Below are positions 21,216 through 32,265 of a DNA stretch of 64,000 nt, in pieces. The DNA is from Alopecurus myosuroides. Taxonomy: Eukaryota > Streptophyta > Magnoliopsida > Poales > Poaceae. The stretch is taken from assembly GCA_028641055.1 (NCBI GenBank), contig CM054062.1, positions 170,197,715 to 170,261,714 of the forward strand. The letters are read 5' to 3'. Every line of letters starts with the position of its first letter. The first letter of the stretch is position 1. A program made the position numbers and the translations under genes. Under the pieces are notes generated by a model that worked only from the letters and a program-made list of their open reading frames with translations, searched no databases and was not told the DNA's origin.

Positions 21216-23948
21216 TGTCACGACCCCGGACCCAGAGATATACATACTGTTATGTGCTACTAGCCATGGACTCACAAGGGCTTCAGGGTTACCAGCCCCG
21301 GCCGCAACAAACAACGGCAGGCAGACCGGATTCATCGGCACGTAGTCCGGATCCCCGGTCTACTACTCCTTGTATCCAAGCTAGTCATAACCAATTATGC
21401 ATACCCAAGCGTCCACGAGTCGGATGAAACTGAAGGAACGGGACCAAAGCTATACAGAGATGCTATGTGTCCAGAAAGTGCAACAACAATCGAGGGTTAC
21501 TGGGGTTACCTCGCCCCAGGCCGATCACATCGACAGGCGGGCTCGGACATGGATCATCGGCTCCACAACCCCTCGACTGCGACAACTATGCAGGCATAGC
21601 CAAAAGTGTATAACAATGAGCTCGAAACCAACAACCGATCAAAGCAACACTCTAAACAAGAAGCTTTATTAAACAGATGTTACTAGAGTATAGCTTACAA
21701 GCAGAGGTCACACGACCCAACATTACATCAGACAACGGAAGGCAAATTATGTTGCTAATCAACAAGAACCAAAAAGGCCTAAGAGGCTGCAACATAAGGC
21801 GACGTCCCAGCCCATAGATTCCAGGCTGCTACCTGGGAACCCCAAACTACTCGTCGATGTCCACGTTGAATCACCACTGAAGTGAGATCTTCTCCTGAAC
21901 CAAAATTAAGCAAACCTGAGTACGGGAGGTACTCAACAAGACTTAGTTAACCTATTATATATCTGCTAGTTTCATAAAGGGTTTTATGAAGGCTGATTTG
22001 CGTAAAGCAATGTTTGTTTTCCAAATCGAGGAAGAATAGCACGTCTTGTAGAGGGTTTTCAAAACAGATGAGAAAGGACTCAACTCTTGTAGATCATCAT
22101 CTTTTGAGACCACCAAATTCATTTTCCAGCACCTCACATGCTACAAGGGTCACCCCTCCCGGCATCTCCGGGGAGGCACCCTTCATTCATTGCCAACATC
22201 TTTTACGCCACTTTCAAGTTATCTATGACCCCGTGACTTTCACCAAGTCGTCCATAACCGTGGACACGGCTTTCCGAAAGATTTATCCCTGCAGGGTGGT
22301 ACACTTTACCCACACGTACCATCCGACTCTTAATGCCAAGCTATTGGCACAATTCCGACGATGTGCCGGCAGAGTGTGGTTGGCCACGACCTTTACCTTG
22401 TCGAGACCTATCCATGAGTCAACCCAAACAGGGCCACCCCGTCAACAGGGAGTTGGCCACCTCCTGACGGCACCTGTTCTGTGAGTCGGGATCAAGATCC
22501 GTGTACGTCCATCACTTGTCCCGGTCACGCCCTAAACACCTCCAAAAGGTTTTTGACTCACACGCAGATGGAAATCCCAAACTACGTGACTCACGGATAG
22601 AACCAAACAAGTTAGTTAGTCGTGCGCGGTCTGTTAGGCCCCACGTGTGGTTGCACGCTCAGTCTTGGTTTCCGCGGCGAGACCTTACTCCTAGGGTTGG
22701 CAAGTACGGAACGAACAACCACTTCCCAAGTGGCCTCCCGTCCAAGCCTTAGTCAAGTTAACCACACAGTGCTCATCTTACCACGTCATCATATCATACT
22801 AGGTTATCGCAACTCTGATTCATCAACCGGATGGAGCAGAGGTAACAAACATATGAAACTAAGCAGTAGCAGATATGAGGCTCTGGCGATGCACACAAGC
22901 AAATCTATGGCGGCTAGGAGCAGTGGATCAGGTCATTGTGGCAATGCAATATATAGGTGAACTATATCTAGTAGCATCAAATACTTTAGAATCGAATGCA
23001 AAGTACGAGGATCAAATGTTGTTCGAAAACATATATGAGCAGATAAGAGGTTATGCTTGCCTTGGTTATAAGAAAACCAGATAAACTCTTCAGGGATAAG
23101 TGCTTGACTTGTCGGTTAGGATCAAGTATTCGTCATTTGGATTGCTGGCCTTCTCTTCGGAGCCACGTTCACGGCTGGGTGAACCTCGTGGGCTGGTCGT
23201 AGAGGCGATGCGGCGCCGGAAACGACGGCGGCGAGCTCGGGGAGCCGCCGGCCGGAGAGGAGGAGGAGGCCCCGATTCCGGTGATGTCAGCCTCCTCGGT
23301 TCACAGGAGTTGTGGAGGAGGGAGGGGGCACCCTGGCGGATCTTCATGCGCCATCAGTTCGTCCGGGGGCAGCCGGAGTCGGCGACAATCGGCGGCGGCC
23401 GTGGCAGTAGGGTTTGGTTGCTCGCCGGGGAAACTTACAGAGAGAGGAGGGGGTTCGAGGGAGAGGGAGAACTGAGAGGCCTCCTCGCGGTCCTATCCCC
23501 TCGACGGGACGGCCAAGCATGAGGTGGCCGCGCGAGGATGGAGGCATCGACACGCAGCTCCTCCTACTGGCAGGAGGTTGAAGAAGACCACGTTTTTTTA
23601 CAACACCCCCTCGAGTTCCTGGATTTTACAGATTAGCCCTTTTCTTTTTTAAAAGAGGACAGGAAACAAAGTTTTGAGGGCCTTTTTGGAAGAATAAAAT
23701 TTGGCAAAAATTATCTTTGGAAAGCTTATAAAATTTCCAACAACACCATGTGTTTATTTGGTGTAATTGAAACATTTTTCAGAACAAGATTTTGGGAACC
23801 AAAATAAGTACTTTCTGTGAGATTTTCTGAAACCATTTAATTTCCAAATTTAAATTGGTTAAAACATGATTTGAATTTTGTGGTTTCATGCATGAATGAT
23901 ATGAACTCAACAGCACAACACTTTGGTAGCAAAAATTGGGATGTTACA
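21216..23948 (-). repeat. E2 5' LTR (2733 bp)
   Basis: Same length as 14726-17458. Visible differences include positions near 22087, 22401, 22529, 22623, 22643 and 23368. Carries the palindrome island at 22238-22317 and the leader donor near 23438. Confidence 0.92.
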
Positions 23949-23953
23949 GAGGA

Positions 23954-24652
23954 AGCATCAAGGAAGTTACTCTTCTCCGAGTAGAGGAAGTGGACCGAGT
24001 AGAGAGGGCGGTCTCCTACTCGGGCCAGAAGTCAAAGGAGCCGTTCTGACACAGGATCCCGCGTATCCCGGGTCCGTACTGCGGCACTGTTCATCTGCAG
24101 AGCGCGTGCTTATCCGCGCCAGGGTGTCAGCAGGGCGTCGCAGGTTGGGGGGGCCTACCCCGTGACAGTGTCAGTGATAACAGATCAGTTTCTCGGTTCT
24201 GCGGAACGACTTTGCACACGGAGACAAACTTGGAAGCCAAAGGTGTCAGCGGGAAGCCGGAAGTGCACAGTGTGCACACAATGTCGACATCTTGGCTGTG
24301 TCCGGCTGGGCACCAGTATATAAGGTGCCCTGCCTCCTCCTGCGCGAGGGATTCCAGACTTGGCTCACGTTCTTGACCTAGTTCATCACAGAGAGAGAAG
24401 AGTGGCTACTCGGTGTAGGAAACATTTGTACTGTGGCTACTCGGTGAGACACGAATATAAAGAGAGAAAGGCAGGAGTAGGGGTTTTACCTCCACACGAG
24501 GGCCCTGAACCTGGGTAAATCTTGTTGTTTGCAGTGCTAGCTTCACACTCACGCGGCTACTCGCTGCGTGATCCCTCCCCGAGCGCCTCCAGCGTCCATC
24601 GTCCCCACAACTTTAGCCATCCTATGGCATCTGCCGTGACACCACCACGACA
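23954..24652 (+). repeat. Tat 5' LTR, remaining 699 bp
   Basis: Resumes after E2 and its TSD copy (23949-23953). A TATA-like ACCAGTATATAAGGTGCC (24311-24328) suggests the Tat promoter, with transcription starting about 30 bp downstream. The LTR ends CGACA at 24652, mirroring its TGTCG start. Total LTR length once E2 is removed is about 840 bp. Confidence 0.8.
24314..24326 (+). promoter_or_regulatory. TATA box of Tat 5' LTR
   Basis: AGTATATAAGGTG on the plus strand, about 330 bp upstream of the LTR end, the usual spacing for an R/U5 of this size. Confidence 0.6.
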
Positions 24653-24654
24653 GT

Positions 24655-24671
24655 TGGCGCCCACCGTGGGG
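24655..24671 (+). other. Primer-binding site of Tat element
   Basis: TGGCGCCCACCGTGGGG, two bases after the LTR terminus. This motif is typical of grass Tat-lineage elements and confirms plus orientation. Confidence 0.85.
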
Positions 24672-24734
24672 TAACCAGCGGCGCTGGCTGGAGTTTCCGT
24701 TCGGACGGGATCGATTTCTGCTACCGGAGAGCGC

Positions 24735-26549
24735 GTGGTCTGTGGCCTCATCCACAGATTCGGCTCCTTCGACTTCGTCACCGACAACGCCGGCGATTTC
24801 GGCGGCAGGGCCATGCCGGAGGGCGGCTCGGTGATCTCCTTCGGCGCGCACCTCGTCTACGTCGCCACCGTCATCGACCGCGCGTACCCCGGGGAGGTGC
24901 ATGTCGCGGAGGATCCCCCTGCCGTCATCGCGGCACGCGGGAGGCCGATGGGCCGCTCTGCGGACATCACGGAGGTGATGATGACCGGCCCTGCTGCTGA
25001 CGCCGGGAAGGGTGCGGCTGCTGCCGCCGCGGGCGTCATCGAGGATCTCGCTGGCCCGAGTGCTGGCGGGAAGACCCACAAGCCCTACGAGAAGGACTGC
25101 AACCTTCCTCCCTCCACTACTCCGACGATACCTGCGTCCGCCGTGCGGATGGGCATGCCGCCTCCCACCGAGCTCGAGCTCATGACCATGCGGGCGCAGC
25201 TCGAGCAGCAACGCCAGGCGCTGCTCGCCGAGCAGGCGGAGCTGGATAAGGTTAGGCTTGAGCTAAACCTGGACCAGAACGAGTACAACCGGGCTCACGG
25301 CTTTACGCCCGTGGTGAGGAGGCCTTCCAAGGCAGGCGGTACGCGCCGCAACCTAGGCACCGAGATGGCAGCAGTTGGTGAAACTGCTGGCCAAGCCGCT
25401 AGCCAAAACACCGCCACCACCAGACCCAGATACAACACCCCCGCCAAAACCCTTAGAGCTGCTGAGTTGCCGCATCTTGCTGGCGACGCGCGCGTTAGGT
25501 AGCAGGAAAGGCTCAATGAGCTAGTGCTAGAGGCTGCTAGGCAGAACGAGGAGTTCCGGAAAGCCAACCCGGGTGCTGGAGCCTCTCAGGTAGTGCACTC
25601 GCATGCGGCTAGATCTAACGATCAGGCCTCATCACCGCATCCCAGTCGCGAGAAGGAGCGGAGTGGGCATTCCGGCAGAGATAGGCAGATGCAGGTGTAC
25701 GACCCGGCTGTCGCTACAAAACAGCACGCTGTAGCGCGACAGTCCGGTCAAAAACACAACGCTGCAGGAGAAGGCTATCAAGCCCATAAAGCTCAAAGCC
25801 AGGCCCGAGATGGAGAGCGCCCAGGCCCTTCTCAGCATCCAGTTGCTCAGCCTACTCGGCAGAGGCAGCAGCCACGCGCAGTCGCGCCAGCCGCCAACCC
25901 GGTGGAGCAGCCTGCAGTCGTGCAGGTGGACAGATATGATGATGGCTACTCGGCCATGGGGTTGGCTGGCTATGACATCCTGGATCGCGTGGGTGAGCGC
26001 GTGCTGGAGCCCAGTGATGCCAGGCACAAGCTGGACCGGATCAGCCTGTCCGCGCAGCTCGAGAGCAAGGGGCCGCTTGGCCCAGAGTGCTTTGGTCCCC
26101 GCATCATGACGGAGCCATCCGTGAAGCAGTTCCAGCTCGCTAGGGGGACCAAGTGCTATGACGGCAGCACCAAGCCGGAAGATTGGCTCAATGACTATGT
26201 CACAGCCGTGCACATTGCAGGCGGCAACCGGAGGTGGGCCGTGCGGTACATCCCGCAGATGCTCGAGGGACCGGCAAGAACCTCGCTCAACAACCTGCCC
26301 AAGCACAGCATCAACTGCTGGCTTGACTTCGCGGAGGCCTTCGTCAGCAACTTCACCAGCACCTACCGGAGGCCGAATAGGGCGCATCAGCTATCCGCTT
26401 GCAGGCAGCGGGAAGAGGAGACGGACCGCGAGTATCTTACTCGGTGGAGTACTCTGAGGAACACCTGTGAGGGTGTGAATGAGGCCCAGGCCATCACTTG
26501 GTTTGCGCAGGGTTGCAGACATGGCAGTATGCTGTGGCAAAGGCTCTAG
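24735..26549 (+). pseudogene. gag: Tat gag, N-terminal and capsid part, two in-frame stops
   Basis: One continuous plus frame from at least 24735 (first ATG 24813) carries an Ala/Pro-rich N-terminus, a Gln/Glu-rich helical segment (MRAQLEQQRQALLAEQAEL, about 25190-25245) and, from about 26110, a Retrotrans_gag-type capsid domain with YDGSTKPEDWLNDYV, WLDFAEAFVSNF and EETDREYLTRW. TAG codons at 25500-25502 and 26547-26549 interrupt it without changing frame. Gag would form the particle that packages the RNA. Base composition (GC-rich) differs sharply from the AT-rich E2 just upstream. Confidence 0.85.
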
Positions 26550-26555
26550 AGGGAG

Positions 26556-28109
26556 ATGCCGAGTACTCTTGCTGAGACCATTCGGATTGCGGATCAGTAC
26601 GCACTCGGCGACCCGACACAGCCTCTTCTTGATGCTGCTGAGCCGAGAAGGAACTACAACATCAACACCGGCAAGCGCAATGAGTTTCGCAACAAGCGCA
26701 GAGCAGACCGGATTGATACCCGGTACGATCCTGAGGAGGTGAATGCTGTGGCAACCGGAGCTGGGAGTAGCCAGAGGCCAAAAACTGCTGGATCCCAATA
26801 CGGGCAAAACCAGAATCAGGGCCAGAGCAACAAGAAGCCATACAGCGCTTCCCAGCAGGGTAGCGGCAACTCGGGTCCGGCACCGAACTTTGTCTTCAAG
26901 GACATGAAGGATGGCCCATGCAGCTTCCATACTCGGCATCCCGCAAGACCCACCAACCACACTACTCGGCAGTGCAGTTGGTGGGAAGAAATCAAGAACG
27001 AGGGCCTGCCTCCTCCTCCTCCTCTGCCAGCTGCGAATGCCGCTGTACAGCCTGCTCGCGCACCCGCTGCTCGGCCTCCAGCCTTCCCGAGAAGAGAGAA
27101 TGTGAACCAGGTGGCTTTAGGAGCCAACCGCTACTTCAACAACGATGGCTACCGCAGCAACAACAACTACTACTACTACTACACCCGCAACAACAACAGG
27201 GGCAACAACAACAACAACAACAATCAAGGTAACAACAACAACGGCAACAATGGTGGCGGAGACCGCAATCGGTACCAGGAGCACCACGAGAGCTACATGA
27301 TCTTCACTTCTGAGCCTGTCGACAAGAAATCCCAGCACATGCGTGCCATGGAGGTCAACGATGTGAGCCCTGCTGTTCCTCACTATATGCATTGGTGCAA
27401 CCAAGAGATCACGTGGTCCAGGGCTGATCATCCCAAGGTGATGCCCAACCCGGGTAGCTACGCCTTGGTGCTGGATCCTACCTTCTTAGGTCCCGAGAAG
27501 AATGTGAGGTTCAGCAAGGTGATGATCGACAACGGCAGCAGCATCAACATTGTGTACAGAGACACGCTGGAGAAGCTTGGCATGGCCGAGAACATGCTGC
27601 TACCCAGCAAGACCACCTTCCATGGCATTGTGCCAGGAGTCTCTTGCAATCCGATATGCCGAGTATGGATAGATGTGCTATTCGGCACCAGGGAGAACTG
27701 CCGAACAGAGAGCCTGCAGTTCGAGGTGGTTGATCACCAGAGCCCCTACCATGCCCTACTCGGCAGGCCCGCTCTGAGCAAGTTCATGGCCTCTACCCAC
27801 ACTGCATATCTGAAGATGAAGATCCCTGGTCCCAATGGCGTGATTACCATCACTGGTGATTACAAGAAGTCCATGGAGTGTGCCTCTGCTGGCTCTCGGT
27901 TGGCAGAATCCATGGTGATCGCTGCCGAGAAGAAGAAGATGTACGAGGTGGTGGCTATGGCGCAATCCGCGCAAGCTGGTGCGCCTGGCATGCCGAGTTC
28001 CCAGCACGGGACGGCGTTCCAGGCATCTCATGAGACGAAGAAGATCCAGGTTGACCCTGAGTTTCCCGACCGAGTTGCCATCATTGGCTCCGGGTTGGGG
28101 GAGAAATAG
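26556..28109 (+). pseudogene. Tat gag C-terminus, zinc motif and protease
   Basis: Continues in the frame of the upstream gag. A Cys/His cluster (C-x2-H-x9-H-x4-C, about 26917-26980) fits the CHHC-like nucleic-acid motif of Tat Gag. Then come a Pro/Ala linker, a poly-Asn/Tyr tract encoded by AAC/TAC microsatellites (about 27135-27265) and a retropepsin-like domain with IDNGSSINIVY (about 27525-27560). The usual second residue of the D-G/T-G triad is Asn here, which may weaken activity. Ends at TAG 28107-28109, again without a frame change, so RT follows in the same frame. Confidence 0.8.
27135..27265 (+). repeat. AAC/TAC microsatellite coding a poly-Asn/Tyr tract
   Basis: Imperfect AAC, TAC and GGC triplets in the Tat gag-protease linker. 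The triplets stay in frame, so length changes would be tolerated. Confidence 0.8.
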
Positions 28110-28148
28110 GAAAGCGAGCTCATCCACTTCCTCCGTGAGAATCGGGAC

Positions 28149-29305
28149 GTGTTCGCCTGGTCCAATGAAGATCTGCCAGGTGTCCCGAGGGAGTTGGTTG
28201 AGCACTCGCTACATGTGCGTCCTGACGCCAAACCAGTGAAGCAGGCTATGCGCCGCTTCGGAGATGAGAGAAGGAAGGCCATCGGTGACCAGATCACCAA
28301 GTTGTTGATAAGCAATTTCATCATGGAGGTGCTGCATCCGGATTGGCTAGCCAACCCGGTCATGGTTGAGAAGAAGAAGGAGGACCCCAAGGCCGCTACC
28401 GCGTGGCGCATGTGCGTCGACTACACCGACTTGAACAAGGCCTGCCCCAAGGATCCTTTTCCGCTACCTCGCATCGATCAGGTGATCGATTCCACTGCTG
28501 GTTGTGAACTGTTGTCTTTCATAGATGCCTACTCTGGTTTTCACCAGATAGCTCTCAATCCTACTAATCAAATAAAGACTGCTTTCATTACCCCGTACGG
28601 GGCTTATTGCTATCGTGTCATGTGTTTCGGGTTGTGGAATGCGGGTGCCACTTATCAGAGTTGCATGCAGAAATGCTTGCATGACCAACTCGACAAAAAT
28701 GTGCAGGTGTACGTAGATGACATTGTCATCAAAACGAATAAAACACATACTCTGCTTAGTGACCTTGAGGAAACTTTCGCTAACTTGCGCAAGTATAAGA
28801 TGAAGCTGAACCCGAGTAAATGCACCTTTGGCGTCCCGGCTGGCAAGCTACTCGGCTTCTTGGTATCCAGTTGGGGCATTGAGGCCAATCCTTCAAGGAT
28901 AAAAGCTATTGAGAGCATGTCTTTGCCGAGATCCCTGAAGGATGTGCAAAAATTCACTGGTTGCTTGGCATCACTGAGCCGTTTCTTGGGCAGAATGGGC
29001 GAGAAGGCCTTGCCTTTGTATCAGTTGATGAAGAAAAGCGACAAGTTCGTATGGACACCGCAAGCGGATGTGGTATTCAAGGAGCTAAAGGCAATGCTGG
29101 GTAGCGCTCCCATCTTGGCTAGTCCGCTACCCAAGGAGCCAATGCTGCTGTACATTGCTGCTACTAACCGGGTAGTCAGCGTGGTGATTGTGGTGGAACG
29201 AGAAGAGGAAGGCAAGAGTGTGCAACGACATGTATACTATCTCAGTGAGGTGCTGTCCAACTCCAAACAGAACTACCCGCACTACCAGAAGATGACTTAC
29301 GGCGT
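28149..29305 (+). pseudogene. Tat reverse transcriptase and RNase H-like region
   Basis: RT motifs in order: VDYTDLNKACPKDPFPLPRI (about residue 90), FIDAYSGFHQI, PYGAYCYRVMCFGLWNAGATY and the catalytic YVDD at residues 188-191 (about 28710-28721). A connection/RNase H-like region follows, with PLYQLMKKSDKFVW and HVYYLSEVL. The Trp in FGLWNAGA replaces the more usual Lys. At about 29300 the frame changes with apparent loss of a few codons, and the next open segment begins one frame over. Confidence 0.85.
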
Positions 29306-30455
29306 GGGGCGCCAAGAAGTTGAAGCACTACTTCCAAGAACACCCCATCACAGTGGTGAGCTCAGCTCCCATCTCGGATATCATGGGCAACAAGGAAGCA
29401 AGTGGCAGAGTAGCCAAGTGGGCGATCGAGCTGGCCGCGTACGCTCCCGCGTATGCGAGAAGAGAAGCCATCAAGTCTCAGATCCTGGCAGAATTTCTGG
29501 TGGATTGGGCTGAGGTGCAATATGAGCCTCCCACTCTGGTATCCAACTACTGGAAGATGCACTTTGATGGCTCCAAGATGAAGGAAGGCCTTGGTGCTGG
29601 CGTAGTGCTTACGTCACCCAAGCGAGATCAACTCAAGTATGTGCTGCAAATTCACTTCAAGGCATCCAACAATGTTGCAGAGTACGAGGCCGTGGTACAT
29701 GGCTTGAAGGTAGCAAAGGAAGTTGGTGTGCAGCGCATCATATGCTATGGAGACTCGGATCTAGTCGTGCAGCAGGTTTCTGGCACTTGGGATGCTCTGG
29801 ATGCCAACATGGCGTCATACCGCTTCCTGGTCCAAACCATGACAGGATTCTTTGAAGGTTGCGAGTTCCAACACATCCACCGAGCAGAGAATGAAGCAGC
29901 TGATGAGCTGTCCAAGTTGGGACCTTCTCGGCAGTACCTCCCGGCTGGGATTGCCTTGGAGCATTTGAGAAAGCCATCCATCAAGCCATCCCCCAACTCG
30001 GAGTCCATTTTCGTCCCTTCTCTGCCTAATGAAGAAGCAGTTCCAATGGAGATTGACTGGGAAGGTGCAAGAGAGGACCCGGGGACTGCAGTCTCCATCC
30101 CGGGGACTGGCGCCTGCAACCCGGGGACTGCTCCTCCCTACTCGGGGACTGCCCCTTTCTACTCGGGGACTGCTCCTCCTTACTCGGGGACTGCCCCTCT
30201 CAGCTCGGGGACTGTCGCATTCCTTGAAGAAGTCCTGGCAAACCGTTCGGGGCTGCAGAGAGTCAACCCCAACCCAGAAAATGACGCAACAGTGGCTGTC
30301 CCAATGGAAGTGGACGTACCAGTGTTTCCCGCACGGGAGACGCCGAGTTGGGCCATGCCCATATTATCCTTTCTAAAGGACGTCACCCTGCCAGATGACG
30401 AGGTTACCGCAAGGCAGATTCAGAGAAGATCCAAGGGCTACACCATCTTCAGAGA
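29306..30455 (+). pseudogene. Tat archaeal-type RNase H with minisatellite-bearing spacer
   Basis: Second RNase H domain, the hallmark of Tat elements (RVT_3-like). All four acidic positions are present: D in MHFDGS (29566), E in NVAEYEA (29680), D in YGDSDLVV (29752) and D in NEAADELSKL (29902). It would degrade the RNA strand of RNA-DNA hybrids during reverse transcription. After the domain comes a spacer of about 170 codons before integrase, including an in-frame 21-bp minisatellite (30080-30223). The frame changes again near 30445-30455. Confidence 0.85.
30080..30223 (+). repeat. In-frame 21-bp minisatellite
   Basis: Six full units and a partial seventh, each starting CGGGGACTG (30080, 30101, 30122, 30143, 30164, 30185, 30206), translate to a 7-residue repeat of the form (S/P)GTAPPY. 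The core ACTCGGGGACTG also occurs singly at about 31660, 32083 and 34144 in the same element. Confidence 0.92.
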
Positions 30456-31598
30456 AGTGCCACAGGCGTGCTGCAGCGCTGTGTGGAACCGGAAGAAGGA
30501 GAAGAGATTCTGTTGGAAATACACCAAGGGGAATGCGGGCATCACGCCTCTTCTCGGGCTCTAGTCAAGAAGGATTTTCGGCATGGCTTTTTCTGGCTCA
30601 CTGCTCTGAAGCAAGCTGAAGATATCGTGAGAAAGTGCAACGGCTGCCAGAGATTCGCAAGTAAGATCCACATGCCTGCTTCCGAGTTGAAAACAATTCC
30701 CATCACTTGGCCATTTGCTGTTTGGTGTCTGGATATGGTTGGTCCTTTCAAACCGGCTAGAGGCAACATGACACACATCTTGGTCATGGTTGATAAATTC
30801 ACCAAGTGGATTGAAGTGAAGCCTATTCGGAAGTGCGATGGAGCTACTGCTGTGAGTTTCCTGAAGGATGTGATCCTGAGATACGGCTACCCGCATAGCA
30901 TCATCACGGATAACAGCACTAACTTTGCTGAGGGAGCCATGGTGAGATTCTGCAGAGATAAGCACATCCGACTAGATGTCGCGTCTGTCGCGCACCCCGC
31001 ATCCAATGGGCAGGTGGAAAGAGCAAATGGCATGGTGCTTGCAGGCATAAAGCCAAGGCTGATTGAACCGCTGCTGAAAACACCAGGGTGTTGGCTAGAC
31101 GAGTTGCCAGCGGTGTTGTGGAGTCTAAGGACTACCCCTAACCGGTCAACCGGCTACGCACCATTCTTCTTGGTTTACGGGGCTGAAGCCGTGTTGCCAA
31201 TCGACCTAGAGCATGACTCCCCCCGAGTAACCCTCTACACTGAGGCGGAGGCGAGAGAAGATCGAGAAGATGACGTTGACCTGCTAGAAGAAGCAAGAGA
31301 GCTTACTCTGTCACGTTCAGCTGTTTACCAGCAAAACTTGAGGCGTTATCATAGCCGAAAAGTAAACCCAAGGGTTTTCCGAGAAGGAGACATGGTCCTT
31401 AGGCTCGTGCAGCGTACAGCCGGGATGCACAAGCTATCCCCTCCGTGGGAAGGGCCGTTCATTGTGAACAAGGCTCTACACAATGATGCGTACTACCTTG
31501 TAGATGCGCAACCATCACAGAAGAACATGCCGGATAAAGCTGGGGAGGAATCCAAACGCCCCTGGAATGTAGCTCTACTTCATCGCTTTCATTCATGA
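30456..31598 (+). pseudogene. Tat integrase
   Basis: Zinc-binding H/H/C/C region (H19, H25, C57, C60 counting from 30468), a catalytic core with D89 (CLDMVGPF), D148 (IITDNSTNF) and E184 (NGQVERAN), and a C-terminal GPF-type region (PPWEGPFIV) ending RPWNVALLHRFHS at a TGA. No chromodomain follows, as expected for Tat. The segment itself is open, but it is separated from upstream pol by the frame change near 30450. It would insert cDNA into host chromatin. Confidence 0.88.
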
Positions 31599-32265
31599 GC
31601 AAAAGTGTGTATGTACCCTCTTATCCGAGTTAAGCTCCTACTCTGCAATCTGAAATTGAACTCGGGGACTGCCCTCGTCCAAAATTTGCTCTAAGTGTTT
31701 CTGTTCTGTTGTCTCTTTGTCTACTCGGTTGCTACGCTTAGAATTTCAAAAGCATACAAAGTAGTGTGTTTATACTCACCGGACACTCTACGACTCTGCT
31801 GCTGTCCGCAAACCGGCTTCATGGCAAGCCAGAGAACAAGCCAAAGAGTCAATGAACACATGAAAAATTGCAAAGGGAAGGACGCGTGTGGCAACCGAAT
31901 AGAGTGTTTTTTACTGTCTGTGGTTAACTTTTTCGGCTATGTGGTGGGTAGCGTTACTATGACTGTTTCCAAGTGGCCAAGTATTTGAAACCTCAACTTT
32001 GAACTCTTGTGACTCGAATACCAAAAAAGCAACAAGTTGCAGGTAAGAGCTGAGATAAAAAGGAAGGGTGGATGAAAAATGCAACTCGGGGACTCGCATG
32101 ATAACGCAACCCGGCATCAAGCCAAAGCTGCTCAAATTGCTAAGTATAAAAACATCAAGTGAAATAAAACTGAGTAGCAATGCAAAGGATAATTGTTCAG
32201 TACATCTGCACCCGGCATTCCGGGGATTTGATAAAAGTCTCGAGCATAAGTGTTGTAGGACATAA
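31599..32265 (+). other. Tat 3' non-coding spacer between integrase and antisense gene
   Basis: About 670 bp with no convincing frame on either strand. Contains isolated copies of the ACTCGGGGACTG core of the pol minisatellite (about 31660, 32083). No polypurine tract or LTR start is seen, consistent with the 3' end lying beyond the window. Confidence 0.6.

Larger units (their letters stand above)
14726..23948 (-). mobile_element. E2: young non-autonomous Ty3/gypsy element, complete
   Basis: LTRs 14726-17458 and 21216-23948, both exactly 2733 bp, start TGTCACGACC and end GGGATGTTACA. TSD GAGGA is perfect (14721-14725, 23949-23953). A TGGTATCAGAGC primer site at 21199-21210 and a polypurine tract at 17461-17475 show minus orientation. 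Only about seven single-base differences between the LTRs are visible by eye, implying insertion within roughly the last 100-200 thousand years at usual grass rates. The 3757-bp interior carries only decayed pol traces, so it must have been copied by proteins from elsewhere. Confidence 0.93.

Noticed and set aside
24549..25211. Minus-strand 220-codon frame opposite Tat gag
   Set aside because: GC-rich shadow of gag that crosses the LTR end and the PBS; Arg/Gly/His-rich with no domain pattern.
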